Below, one piece after another: positions 24,671 to 33,073 of a stretch of 64,000 nt of DNA. The stretch comes from Pandoraea sp. PE-S2T-3 (GTDB lineage Bacteria > Pseudomonadota > Gammaproteobacteria > Burkholderiales > Burkholderiaceae): positions 1 to 64,000 of the forward strand of contig NZ_NGUQ01000033.1 in the NCBI RefSeq assembly GCF_002179965.1. The letters run 5' to 3'. Position 1 is the first letter of the stretch. Each line of letters opens with the position of its first letter. The translations under genes and the position numbers were made by a program. The notes under the pieces are model-generated. The model saw only the letters and a program-made list of their open reading frames with translations, did no database searches and had not been told where the DNA came from.

Positions 24671-25369
24671 ATGACGTCTCCGAACCCCCAGAACAACGGG
24701 CGGCTCGCGCAATCGATTTGTGTCGTACCGCCCCCCTCACGCTTTCCGCTGTCTCGTCTTGCCAGTGTTCCTTCGCGTTCGTCTCTACGCGCCGTCCCCA
24801 CACTTGCCGCACTGACGACGGCGCTGGCGCTTTCGTGGTCGATCGATGTCCGTGCCACCGAAGAGCCCCAGCGCAGTGGCATCGCCGCGTGGCCGGGCGC
24901 CATTGCGGACGAGTTCCGCGATATCGCAGTCGAAGGCGCGAGCGATCTCTACGTGCCGCTGCATACGCATCATTTGCGCTTCGCGTACACGCCCGAAAAA
25001 ATCTCGCAGTTCAACGAAAACCCGTGGGGTATCGGCTACGGCCGCGTGCTCTCGGATGGCAACGACGGTTCGCGCATGTTGTATGCGATGGTCTTCAAGG
25101 ACTCGCATAACGACTGGTCGCCGATGATCGGCTATGGGCGGATCTGGAATGTGGCGAAAGCCGGGCCCGTGCGTTTCGGGCTCGGCTATACCGCCTTTCT
25201 GATGTCGCGCACCGATACGCTCGGCGGCTTTCCGTTCCCTGCCGCGCTGCCCATTGCAGAAGTCGCCGTGGGCCGCGCGTCGGTGGCGACCACCTATATT
25301 CCCGGTGGCAAAGGCAACGGCAACGTGCTGTTCATCTTCGGCCGTTACACGTTCGGCAAAGCAGGCTGA
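24671..25369 (+). CDS. pagP: Lipid A palmitoyltransferase PagP
   Basis: A 232-residue outer-membrane beta-barrel enzyme that moves a palmitate from phospholipid to lipid A, tightening the outer membrane. The PagP catalytic triad is recognisable: His in PLHTHHLRFAYT (about 97-108) and Asp-Ser in MVFKDSHNDW (about 139-148); FNENPWG is also conserved. The signal peptide is atypical: about 38 residues precede the hydrophobic stretch LAALTTALALSWSI, with no other in-frame start visible. Its last 25 bp overlap the convergent MFS gene. In other species PagP responds to cation limitation and antimicrobial peptides. Confidence 0.9.
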   Translation: MTSPNPQNNGRLAQSICVVPPPSRFPLSRLASVPSRSSLRAVPTLAALTTALALSWSIDVRATEEPQRSGIAAWPGAIADEFRDIAVEGASDLYVPLHTHHLRFAYTPEKISQFNENPWGIGYGRVLSDGNDGSRMLYAMVFKDSHNDWSPMIGYGRIWNVAKAGPVRFGLGYTAFLMSRTDTLGGFPFPAALPIAEVAVGRASVATTYIPGGKGNGNVLFIFGRYTFGKAG

Positions 25370-26673
25370 TTGCCAAGTTCCGGCGATGTGCGTGCGCACC
25401 ACGCACCGAAGCCGGCGATATAGCAATAGGCGGCAGCCGGCACCAGAAACGACATGACCACGCCGATGCCGTCCGCGAGCGCGCCTTGCAGATACGGCAG
25501 CACGGCACCGCCGACGATGGCCATGCAGATGAGTCCTCCGCCTTCGCTCACACGGGCGCCGAGACCGCCCACCGAGAGCGAGAAGATCGTCGGGAACATG
25601 ATCGCGTTGCCCAAACCGCACGCAAGCAGCAGCCACATGGCGAACGATGCCGGCAAGGCGAACGACGCGAGAATCAGCAGCAGGTTGTACAACGCGCACA
25701 GGCTCAACAACTTGCCGGGCGACACCTGCCGCAGCAGCCACGCGCCGATGAACCGTCCGACCATCGCCCCGCCCCAGTAAAACGCAAGGTAGCGGCTGGC
25801 GTGACCATGGTCGGTAATACCGGTATCGGTATGCGTCAGGTAGACGATGAGAAAGCTGCCGATGCTCACCTCTGCCCCGACATACAGAAAGAGCGCCACG
25901 ATGCCGTAGCGCAGCGGGCGGTGCGCAAGCAGGCTGCGCACGTTGCCGATCAACCCCGGCGGCGTGGTGGCTTCGGCACGTTGCTCGGGTAGCGTCAGTC
26001 GCCACAGCACCACACCGCCCAACATCAGCACCGCGGCCAGAAGGCCGTACGGCAGGCGCACGCTGTCCACCGCGTGTCCCGTGGCCGTCGCCGCCTGCGG
26101 CGCGAGAATCCACAGCGCAGCGAGCGGCGGGCCGACCGTCGTACCCAACGAGTTGAATGCCTGCACCAACGTGAGGCGGCTTGCTGCCTCACCGCGCGAG
26201 CCCAGTGTTTCGACATACGCGTTGACGGCCACTTGCAGCAGCGTGATGCCGCTCGCGAGCACGAACAGCGCGGCGAGAAAGCACGGATACGACACCAGCG
26301 CCGCCGCCGGGAAGAACAGCGCGCAGCCCAAACCGGCCAGCCAGAGCGAACTCGCCAGCGCCCGCCGATAGCCCACTCGCGCCGTGTACTGCCCGGCCGG
26401 ATACGACACCACGAAGTAAGCCGCGAAGAAACTCGACTGGATGAGCGCGGCGTCGCGATACGTCAAATCGAACGCGGCCTTGAAGTGCGGCACGAGAATG
26501 TCGTTGAGCGAGGTGATCAACCCCATCGCGAAGAACAGCGTCGCGAGCATCGCAAGCACGCGTTTTGCGGAGGGTGGAACGTTGGGAATCCCTGATAAAT
26601 CCGTGCTTCTGGTGGCACGTTGCGAGGCGGCTTCTGACGGCGGGGGCACGTGGGACGGGCGATTGACGGTCAT
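25345..26673 (-). CDS. MFS transporter, FucP-like sugar:H+ symporter family
   Basis: A 442-residue, 12-span inner-membrane carrier of the fucose/glucose-galactose permease (FHS) group. Typical blocks are FFAMGLITSLNDILVPHFK in span 1, FFAAYFVVSYPAGQ in span 2, LLQVAVNAYVETLGSRGEAASRL in parts around span 4-5, and GLGNAIMFPTIFSLSVGGLG in the second half. The substrate is probably a neutral sugar. The ATG at 26673 follows TGGAGA by 6 nt. It is monocistronic and its 3' end overlaps pagP tail-to-tail by 25 bp, so the two transcripts would form antisense RNA. Confidence 0.88.
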   Translation of the reverse strand: MTVNRPSHVPPPSEAASQRATRSTDLSGIPNVPPSAKRVLAMLATLFFAMGLITSLNDILVPHFKAAFDLTYRDAALIQSSFFAAYFVVSYPAGQYTARVGYRRALASSLWLAGLGCALFFPAAALVSYPCFLAALFVLASGITLLQVAVNAYVETLGSRGEAASRLTLVQAFNSLGTTVGPPLAALWILAPQAATATGHAVDSVRLPYGLLAAVLMLGGVVLWRLTLPEQRAEATTPPGLIGNVRSLLAHRPLRYGIVALFLYVGAEVSIGSFLIVYLTHTDTGITDHGHASRYLAFYWGGAMVGRFIGAWLLRQVSPGKLLSLCALYNLLLILASFALPASFAMWLLLACGLGNAIMFPTIFSLSVGGLGARVSEGGGLICMAIVGGAVLPYLQGALADGIGVVMSFLVPAAAYCYIAGFGAWCARTSPELGNQPALPNV

Positions 26674-26937
26674 GCATGTCTCCAGTGGGCTGTGGCTCGC
26701 AAGGCCACGAATCGCCAGTGTAGACCGCTCGATCGGCGACGCACACGCGCTAAGCGTCACATCAGGATGACGCTGAAATGGCACGCGATCCATCGACGAC
26801 TTGCGATTTCCGCCCTCTGTTCGTCGTTTATTTTCCCTTTGTTTACAGCGTTTTCCACCCGTTCGACACTTGTCAGCGGACGCCTTTTGATTGACTATCC
26901 GCTGCATAGGACACACCGCCACATTCGGGGAAACGTC

Positions 26938-28023
26938 ATGCGGGGATTCAAGTCATGGAGTATCGCGGCAGGATGGCTCGTCGCGAGCATGCTCGGTACG
27001 CTTGCTACGGCCGGTCTTGCACAAGCGCAGGCCGGTGGCAGCGCACACGAGCCGGTCGCCGGATGCGACTGCGCGCGCATCATTGCCGATTGTTCGGCGT
27101 CCGTCGCGGTCATTCCGGTGTTCGCGAGCAACGGGGCCTACTCGGCCGACGTCACGCTGCAAACCAATGCGCCGTCGTGCGCCAAGGTCGATTACCGGCT
27201 GGACGACACCGCTTACGTCACCATCCTGCGTGACGGTTCGCAAGGCGGGCAGCGCATGTTCGGCACGCGCCCGCTCACGCGCAACAGCCTGTCGAGCCTG
27301 TCATGCCACGTCTGCGCTGCGGCCGCCACGCCGGTGCCGAACGACGGTTTGTCGCCGGACATGGCACGGTTGAGCGGCGCGCCGGGCACGTTCAGCGCTG
27401 CGCCGCTGGCACCCGCACCGGCAGCGCCGGCCAACAACGCCACCACTTACGTACCCGCGTCGTCGATACCATCCGCGCCCGCAAGTGCTGCGCCATCGTC
27501 CGCCGCGCCCACGCCAACGGCGACGCCCATGCCAAGTTCCATTGGCGACACGGCCGGCCTGAATGCTGTCAACGCGTCGACCTCGGGCTCGCCGGAAGTC
27601 GCACGCGACGTCGCCGCAATCAATGCCCCGGCACCTGCCGGCGCAACCATCGTCACCCCGCCGATCCCGCCATCGGCAGCCACGCCGGCCACCGCCGCCA
27701 CACCGATGCGCGTGGTAAATCCGTCGGGCCGCTGGCGCGGTCTGTGCACGAATGCACCGCCGTGGTGGGGTTTCTGGGGCTCGCCGATGACACGTCTCAT
27801 GGCGCTGGCGCTCAATGGCGCGCAGGTTACCGGCAACGTCGACGACGTCGAACCGAACATCCACACCACCGTGCAAGGCACGCTCGCGGGCGACCGTCTG
27901 CAACTTGCCGGCAGCTACGGCGCGAAGCACGACATCACTTTCGGGGCCGATGGCACGACGCTCACCGACGCCTGGTGCAACCGCGACGGACGCTGCGAAA
28001 CCTGCCAGATGCAGCGTTTTTGA
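26938..28023 (+). CDS. Secreted Cys-containing protein of unknown function with Pro/Ala-rich linker
   Basis: A 361-residue protein not assignable to a family. Residues 1-30 are a clear Sec signal peptide (GWLVASMLGTLATAGLAQA). The N-terminal domain (about 40-130) has Cys at 43, 45, 52, 81, 123 and 126, the last two as CHVC, suggesting disulfides. A Pro/Ala/Thr/Ser-rich linker spans about 130-255. The C-terminal domain (about 256-361) begins SGRWRGLCTNAPPWWGFWG and ends with CNRDGRCETCQMQRF, and may be a small beta-barrel. It is monocistronic. Periplasmic or surface location is inferred from the signal and cysteines. Confidence 0.75.
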   Translation: MRGFKSWSIAAGWLVASMLGTLATAGLAQAQAGGSAHEPVAGCDCARIIADCSASVAVIPVFASNGAYSADVTLQTNAPSCAKVDYRLDDTAYVTILRDGSQGGQRMFGTRPLTRNSLSSLSCHVCAAAATPVPNDGLSPDMARLSGAPGTFSAAPLAPAPAAPANNATTYVPASSIPSAPASAAPSSAAPTPTATPMPSSIGDTAGLNAVNASTSGSPEVARDVAAINAPAPAGATIVTPPIPPSAATPATAATPMRVVNPSGRWRGLCTNAPPWWGFWGSPMTRLMALALNGAQVTGNVDDVEPNIHTTVQGTLAGDRLQLAGSYGAKHDITFGADGTTLTDAWCNRDGRCETCQMQRF

Positions 28024-28326
28024 GCGCGCTGCGGGCAAGTTTCAGATCCGGTTCAGGACAAAGTAAGACAAAGAAAAACGACGGCGCGGAACCCGCGAGT
28101 GACACAACGCGACAAAGACGCTGTGTCACGTCGCGAACGAAACACTCGCAAAACACTTCGAAATACGGCTCGCGCGCTGAGAAACCTTATGCGGCAAGCG
28201 CGCAACATAATTTGCGCACTACTCGCAGAAAGCGATTTCTTAGGTAGAATCGTCGGCGCAGCAAGACGTATCATTCGGGTGGCCGTTCTACGACGGCACT
28301 TTCTTATTCTCATCGATTGGATCGAT
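28024..28326. other. Intergenic region upstream of the HU-like gene
   Basis: A 303-bp gap with the promoter of the HU-like gene. A perfect palindrome lies at 28200-28217 and a TAGAAT -10-like hexamer at 28245-28250. No terminator for the upstream secreted-protein gene is evident. Confidence 0.5.
28200..28217. promoter_or_regulatory. Perfect inverted repeat upstream of the HU-like gene
   Basis: GCGCAA-CATAAT-TTGCGC is an 18-bp perfect palindrome with a 6-bp AT-rich centre, 110-127 bp before the start codon and about 28 bp before a TAGAAT -10-like hexamer. It could be an operator for an unknown dimeric regulator. Confidence 0.35.
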
Positions 28327-28791
28327 ATGGCAACGGCAAAGAAAGCAGCAGCTAAGAAGGCCCCTGTGGCAAAAAAAGCTCCGGTAGCGAAAAAGGCTCC
28401 GGCCGCTAAAAAGGCTCCGGTGAAGAAGGCAGTCGCACCGAAGGCAGCACCGAAGGCAGCAGCGACCGACAAGGTCACGCCGCTCAAGGACTCGCTCAAC
28501 AAGACGCAACTCGCCGCACACCTCGCAGAGCGTGCTGCTGTCGAAGTGAAGACCGTCAAGGCAGTGCTGGCCGCGCTCGAGAACACCATTCTCGGCGCAC
28601 TGCACAAGAAGGGCGCTGGCGAATTCACGTTGCATGGCCTGTTCAAGGTCACGACGCAGAAGATCGCCGCCAAGCCGAAGCGCCGTGGCATCGACCCGTT
28701 CACGAAGCAAGAACGTGAGTTCGCCGCCAAGCCGGCTTCGACGCGCGTGAAGGTTCGCTCGCTGAAGAAGGTGAAGGACGCTGCACAGTAA
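28327..28791 (+). CDS. HU-type DNA-binding protein with Lys/Ala/Pro histone-H1-like N-terminal tail
   Basis: A 154-residue nucleoid protein. Residues 1-45 are a basic tail of repeated AKKAP units, like eukaryotic histone H1 tails and Bordetella BpH1. Residues about 50-150 form an HU/IHF-like domain (LNKTQLAAHLAERAAVEVKT, GAGEFTLHGLFKV, KRRGIDPFTKQEREF) that retains the helical dimer region and a modified arm. The tail should bind and compact DNA without sequence specificity. The gene is monocistronic and ends at a strong terminator. The tail length is set by 15-18-nt tandem repeats and may vary between strains. Confidence 0.9.
   Translation: MATAKKAAAKKAPVAKKAPVAKKAPAAKKAPVKKAVAPKAAPKAAATDKVTPLKDSLNKTQLAAHLAERAAVEVKTVKAVLAALENTILGALHKKGAGEFTLHGLFKVTTQKIAAKPKRRGIDPFTKQEREFAAKPASTRVKVRSLKKVKDAAQ
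28330..28440 (+). repeat. Tandem repeats coding the AKKAP tail
   Basis: Imperfect in-frame repeats of about 18 bp (GCAAAAAAAGCTCCGGTA-like) encode successive AKKAPV/A units. Runs of A make the region prone to slippage. Confidence 0.7.
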
Positions 28792-28861
28792 GTCTTGCGC
28801 GATGCGCTGCCGCCCCACCGGCAGCAGCGAATATCGCAAAACTTGCCGATATGCAGTCAAA

Positions 28862-28890
28862 CGGTGCCGAGATTCGGCACCGTTTTTTTT
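28862..28890 (+). terminator. Intrinsic terminator of the HU-like gene
   Basis: CGGTGCCGA and TCGGCACCG arms with a 3-nt loop are followed by eight T residues, about 70 nt after the stop codon. A textbook rho-independent terminator. Confidence 0.92.
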
Positions 28891-29002
28891 CGTCCACCGA
28901 ATCACCACGCCGCCATTTCGCTCGGGTTTGTGCTGAGTGGACGCATGGTGCGTCGCCCGCTAACATCGCTCCGGGCACCGTCAGCGCTCGCGGGGGACTT
29001 CC

Positions 29003-29680
29003 TTGCATTACACGTTTGCGTTCGGCGACGTCTTTGCGGCGTGGCCACTGCTACTCAAGGGCACCTGGATCACCATCGAACTGTCGGCCACCGCCATGGT
29101 GCTCGGACTGGCGCTCGCCATCGTCTGCGCGTGGGGCAAAACCTCCGGCCCCGGACCCGTGCGATGGCTCGTGAACGCCTATATCGAGCTGATCCGCAAC
29201 ACCCCCTTCCTCGTTCAGTTGTTCTTCTTTTTCTTCGCGCTGCCCGCCGTCGGATTGCGCTGGAGTCCGCATACGGCAGCGCTCACGGCAATGGTCGTCA
29301 ACCTCGGCGCCTACGCCACCGAGATCATTCGCGCCGGCATCGATGCCGTTCCGCGCGGGCAGATCGAAGCCGGACTTGCGCTCAACCTCAAGCCTTGGGA
29401 AATCTTTCGCTTCGTTATTCTCAAGCCTGCGCTCAAGGCGATTTACCCCGCGCTCACCAGTCAGTTCATCTTGCTGATGCTCAGCTCGGCGGTGGTCTCC
29501 GTCATCTCGGCGGACGACCTGACCTCGGTGGCCGCCAATCTGCAATCGCAGACGTTCCGCAGCTTCGAGATCTATATCGTGGTCGCCGCCATCTATCTGC
29601 TGCTCTCGCTGGCGTTTTCCGCGCTCTTTCGTGTGATCTACCGCCGCACGCTCGATTTTCCCGAGCGTCGCCAGACCTGA
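29003..29680 (+). CDS. Polar amino-acid ABC transporter permease
   Basis: A 225-residue inner-membrane permease of the HisMQ family with about five spans. The EAA loop that contacts the ATPase is AGIDAVPRGQIEAGLALNLKP in its usual place (about residues 112-132), and IELIRNTPFLVQLFFFFFALP is the family span-2 signature, cut here for length. Translation starts at TTG (29003) behind CGGGGGAC. It is the first gene of a four-gene ABC operon (two permeases, substrate-binding protein, ATPase). The ligand is probably a polar amino acid or opine. Confidence 0.9.
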   Translation: MHYTFAFGDVFAAWPLLLKGTWITIELSATAMVLGLALAIVCAWGKTSGPGPVRWLVNAYIELIRNTPFLVQLFFFFFALPAVGLRWSPHTAALTAMVVNLGAYATEIIRAGIDAVPRGQIEAGLALNLKPWEIFRFVILKPALKAIYPALTSQFILLMLSSAVVSVISADDLTSVAANLQSQTFRSFEIYIVVAAIYLLLSLAFSALFRVIYRRTLDFPERRQT

Positions 29681-29701
29681 ACCCGATACGGAGCACACGC
29701 G

Positions 29702-30355
29702 ATGCGGACTTTCGGTTGGCCGGAGTTCTGGTTCATCGTCGAAGCGGCGCGCTGGACGCTTGCCCTGTCTGCCATTGCGTTTGCCGGCGGCGCGGTGCTC
29801 GGCCTGATCGTTGCCCTCGCCCGCACCTCAGGCATCGTCGGGTTGCGCAACGCCGCCCTCGCCTTCATCAAGCTGTTTCAGGGCACGCCGCTGCTGCTGC
29901 AACTGTTTCTGATTTTCTTTGGCGCGCCGGTGCTCGGGCTGGAAATCGATCCGTGGATTGCTGCGGGTATCGCGCTCATTCTGAATAGCGCCGCGTTTCT
30001 CGGGGAAATCTGGCGCGGGTGCATCGAAGCGGTGCCGCACGGTCAGGTTGAGGCCGCGCAGGCACTCTCGTTGTCGTGGTTTAACCGAATGCGCGATGTC
30101 GTCCTGCCGCAAGCGGCCCGCATCGCCATTGCGCCGACGGTGGGCTATCTGGTGCAGATCGTCAAAGGCACATCGCTCGCCGCCATCATCGGATTTACCG
30201 AAATTACCCGCGCCGGCCAGATCATCAATAACGCCACGTTTCAGCCGCTGATGGTCTTTTCAGTGGTCGGCGCGCTCTACTTCGCGCTGTGCTGGCCGCT
30301 GTCGCGTTTGGCGGCACGGCTCGAGCGCCGACAGGCCAGCGCATGGGCGAGGTAA
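29702..30355 (+). CDS. Second polar amino-acid ABC transporter permease
   Basis: A 217-residue HisMQ-type permease, the heterodimer partner of the preceding one. It has about five spans, the KLFQGTPLLLQLFLIFFG signature and an EAA loop CIEAVPHGQVEAAQALSLSW (about 107-126). It starts 21 bp after the first permease gene. Two permeases, a periplasmic binding protein and one ATPase gene in a row make a complete importer. Confidence 0.9.
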   Translation: MRTFGWPEFWFIVEAARWTLALSAIAFAGGAVLGLIVALARTSGIVGLRNAALAFIKLFQGTPLLLQLFLIFFGAPVLGLEIDPWIAAGIALILNSAAFLGEIWRGCIEAVPHGQVEAAQALSLSWFNRMRDVVLPQAARIAIAPTVGYLVQIVKGTSLAAIIGFTEITRAGQIINNATFQPLMVFSVVGALYFALCWPLSRLAARLERRQASAWAR

Positions 30356-30436
30356 TTGAACGACACGGGAACGACCATTGAACGGGATAACGAACGACAG
30401 ATCGCGACCTATCGATGTCGCACAAGGAGATTCAGC

Positions 30437-31363
30437 ATGACGCGCAAAACCCCTCCCTCGACGACGCCGCCTTCGCAGCGCCGCGTGCACCCGGCCAACG
30501 AACCGCGCACGAAAGCGACCACGACCTCGCGCCGCCATTTCATCACCACCGTCGGCATCGCGGCGATGCCTGCTGGTTTTGCCGGTTCGCTGGGCGGCAC
30601 GCTCGGCAGTCTGCTCACCGGCACGCTGTCGCTGTTCACGACGCCCGCGCACGCGCAAAGCGTGGCCGACATCAAGAAGAAGGGCGCCATCAACGTCGGC
30701 ATGCTGGTCGACTTTCCGCCGTACGGCACCACGAATGCGCAGAATCAGCCCGACGGCTACGACGCCGACGTGGCCAAACTGCTCGCGAAAGACCTTGGCG
30801 TGAAGGTCAATATCGTGCCGGTCACCGGGCCGAATCGCATCCCGTTCCTGCTGACGGGCAAGGTCGATGTGCTCGTCGCGTCGCTGGCCATCACGCCGGA
30901 GCGCGCCAAACAGGTGCAATTCTCGAAGCCTTACGCCGCCGCAACGATCGTGCTGCTCGGCAAAGTCGGTGCGCCCATCAAGGCCGCCGCCGATCTGAAA
31001 GGCCTGCGTATCGGCGTGGCGCGCGCGAGCACGCAGGATGTGGCGGTCACCAAGACCGCGCCCGAGGGCACGGAAATCCGCCGCTTCGACGACGACGCCT
31101 CCGCCATGCAGGCACTGCTCTCCGGTCAGGTCGATGCCATCGGCTGCTCGGTGACAGTGGCCGGCGCGATTCGCCAGCGTGCGCCGGGACAGTACGAACC
31201 CAAGTTCAATCTGTTGCAGCAGTCCATGGGCATCGCGCTGCGCCAGAACCAGCCCGAGCTTCTCGCCGCCGTGAACGACTTCGTGACGCGCAACACGGCG
31301 AACGGCGAGTTGAACAAGCTCTACCGCAAGTGGCTCGATACCGATCTGCCGAAACTGCAATGA
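30437..31363 (+). CDS. ABC transporter substrate-binding protein (amino acid, family 3) with twin-arginine-like signal
   Basis: A 308-residue periplasmic binding protein (SBP_bac_3). An unusually long hydrophilic lead of about 31 residues comes before SRRHFITTVGIAAM, which has the twin-arginine look, and cleavage is likely after TPAHA (about residue 74). The mature part shows GAINVGMLVDFPPYGT, GYDADVAKLLAKDLGV and LVASLAITPERAKQVQFS, as in amino-acid binders. AAGGAGA precedes the ATG. It has an ATGA overlap with the ATPase gene. The third position, after the permeases, is less common. Confidence 0.9.
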   Translation: MTRKTPPSTTPPSQRRVHPANEPRTKATTTSRRHFITTVGIAAMPAGFAGSLGGTLGSLLTGTLSLFTTPAHAQSVADIKKKGAINVGMLVDFPPYGTTNAQNQPDGYDADVAKLLAKDLGVKVNIVPVTGPNRIPFLLTGKVDVLVASLAITPERAKQVQFSKPYAAATIVLLGKVGAPIKAAADLKGLRIGVARASTQDVAVTKTAPEGTEIRRFDDDASAMQALLSGQVDAIGCSVTVAGAIRQRAPGQYEPKFNLLQQSMGIALRQNQPELLAAVNDFVTRNTANGELNKLYRKWLDTDLPKLQ

Positions 31364-32166
31364 GCGACGTGAATGCAAGCCAGATGAGCGATCCTGCACG
31401 CGGCCCGGGCGACGCATCGCCCGGACCGATCATCGAACTCGATGGCGTGAGCAAGTGGTTCGGGCAGTTTCAGGTGCTCACTGAGATCGATCTGCGTGTT
31501 GCAGCGGGCGAGCGCATCGTCATTTGCGGGCCGTCGGGCTCCGGCAAATCGACGCTCATTCGCTGCATCAACCGGCTGGAGCCGGTGCAGCGCGGACGTA
31601 TCGTGGTCGACGGCATCGACCTCACGGCCGGCGGCGCCAATGTGGCCTCCGTCCGGCAGGAAGTCGGCATGGTGTTCCAGCAATTCAATCTCTTCCCGCA
31701 TCTGACGATTTTGCAGAACTGCACGCTGGCACCGATGCGCTCGCGCAAGCTTTCGCGCGCCGATGCGGAGGCGCTCGCCATGCAATACCTCACGCGCGTG
31801 CGCATCCCGGAACAGGCGCACAAGTACCCGAGTCAGTTGTCAGGCGGCCAACAACAGCGCGTCGCCATTGCACGCGCGCTGTGCATGACGCCACGCATCA
31901 TGCTGTTCGACGAACCGACGTCCGCACTCGATCCCGAAATGGTCAAGGAAGTGCTCGACACAATGATCGGTCTGGCCGAAGACGGCATGACGATGCTGTG
32001 CGTCACCCACGAGATGGGTTTCGCGCGCCGTGTGGCCGATCGCGTCATCTTCATGGCCGACGGCAAGATCGTGGAGCAAGCGCCGCCCGCCCAGTTCTTC
32101 GATGCGCCGCAACACGAGAAGACTCGCAACTTCCTCGGACAGTTGTTGAGTCATCCGGCGCAGTAA
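31360..32166 (+). CDS. Polar amino-acid ABC transporter ATP-binding protein
   Basis: A 268-residue ATPase of the GlnQ/HisP group. Walker A is GPSGSGKST (about 55-63), the Q-loop is FQQFNLFPH, the signature is LSGGQQQRVAIARAL (about 156-170), Walker B is IMLFDEPTSALDP and the switch His is in CVTHEMGF. It energises the two permeases encoded upstream. The ATG overlaps the substrate-binding protein stop (ATGA), indicating translational coupling. About 24 non-conserved residues precede the ATPase core, so a start at the second Met is possible. Confidence 0.93.
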   Translation: MSDVNASQMSDPARGPGDASPGPIIELDGVSKWFGQFQVLTEIDLRVAAGERIVICGPSGSGKSTLIRCINRLEPVQRGRIVVDGIDLTAGGANVASVRQEVGMVFQQFNLFPHLTILQNCTLAPMRSRKLSRADAEALAMQYLTRVRIPEQAHKYPSQLSGGQQQRVAIARALCMTPRIMLFDEPTSALDPEMVKEVLDTMIGLAEDGMTMLCVTHEMGFARRVADRVIFMADGKIVEQAPPAQFFDAPQHEKTRNFLGQLLSHPAQ

Positions 32167-32364
32167 CCATCGCTACGGGGCTGTCGTTTCGACGGCCCGC
32201 ATCCGCGTACTCGCCCGCTGACTCACCTACGCCCCTCCCCGCTCCCTCGCTCAATCCCGCATTGACGCCGGGGCATTCACGCGCCCCGGCTTCAGCGCCG
32301 CCCCTCCGCCGAATTCCCCTACTTTTCTTATGGTCATTCGACAAAGAACTTGGTTTAGATGCAA

Positions 32365-32381
32365 TTTAGATATATCGTAAA
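32365..32381. promoter_or_regulatory. Near-palindromic AT-rich element, candidate PadR operator
   Basis: TTTAGATATATCGTAAA has a GATATATC core flanked by TTTA and (with one extra base) TAAA, 33-49 bp before the PadR start codon. A second TTTAGAT copy lies 11 bp upstream (32354-32360). Autoregulation by the PadR protein is inferred from position only. Confidence 0.45.
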
Positions 32382-32413
32382 CACGTCTTAACTACATCTG
32401 AAGGGGTCGCATC

Positions 32414-33073
32414 ATGCGTGGATCACGAGGCGATTTCATGGGCCGAGGCCCGCTGGGCTTGGATAGCATGGATTTTGACGAGCGCCGCGGCGAGCGTCAT
32501 GGCCGTCGCGCAAGCGGCGAAGGAATGGGCGACGGTTTCGGCGAAGGCCGCCGGAGCCGGGGTGATGGCGAGGGCCGCGGCGAGCGCGGTGGCCGGGGCG
32601 GACGCGGCGGTGGCCGGCTCTTCAGCCACGGCGGGTTGCGCATGGTGCTGCTGCACCTGATCGCGCAGCAACCGCGTCACGGCTACGAACTCATCAAGGC
32701 CATCGAAGAAAGCGTGAACGGGACGTACAGCCCGAGCGCCGGCGTGGTGTATCCGACGCTCACACTGCTCGACGAGATGGGCTACATCCGCGTGCAGGAA
32801 GGCACCGGCGAAAGTCAGCGCAAATCGTACGAAATCACCGACGCCGGGCGTGAATACCTGGCCGAGAACGAAGCGGCCGTCACCGAGCTGCTCGCGCGGC
32901 TGGCCACGCGCCGCGAGCGTTCGGAAGACATGCCGCCGCAAGTCATGCGCGCGCTGCACAACTTCAAATATGCGGTTCACTTGCGTCTGGGCGGCGAGCC
33001 GCTCTCGACCGAGCAAGCCAACGCGTTCGCCGCGATTCTCGACGCGGCCGCACAACAACTGGAGCGACTTTGA
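32414..33073 (+). CDS. PadR-family transcriptional regulator, YqjI-like
   Basis: A 219-residue regulator. The first 68 residues are Gly/Arg/Asp-rich (GGRGGRGGGR) in place of the His/Cys metal-binding tail seen in E. coli YqjI. The PadR winged helix is at about 72-150 (MVLLHLIAQQPRHGYELIKAIEE; SPSAGVVYPTLTLLDEMGYI), then a C-terminal dimer helix. In E. coli, YqjI represses the ferric-siderophore reductase gene yqjH and responds to nickel and iron. The next gene here is a YqjH-like reductase starting on the last base of this stop codon, which supports the same role. Confidence 0.88.
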   Translation: MRGSRGDFMGRGPLGLDSMDFDERRGERHGRRASGEGMGDGFGEGRRSRGDGEGRGERGGRGGRGGGRLFSHGGLRMVLLHLIAQQPRHGYELIKAIEESVNGTYSPSAGVVYPTLTLLDEMGYIRVQEGTGESQRKSYEITDAGREYLAENEAAVTELLARLATRRERSEDMPPQVMRALHNFKYAVHLRLGGEPLSTEQANAFAAILDAAAQQLERL

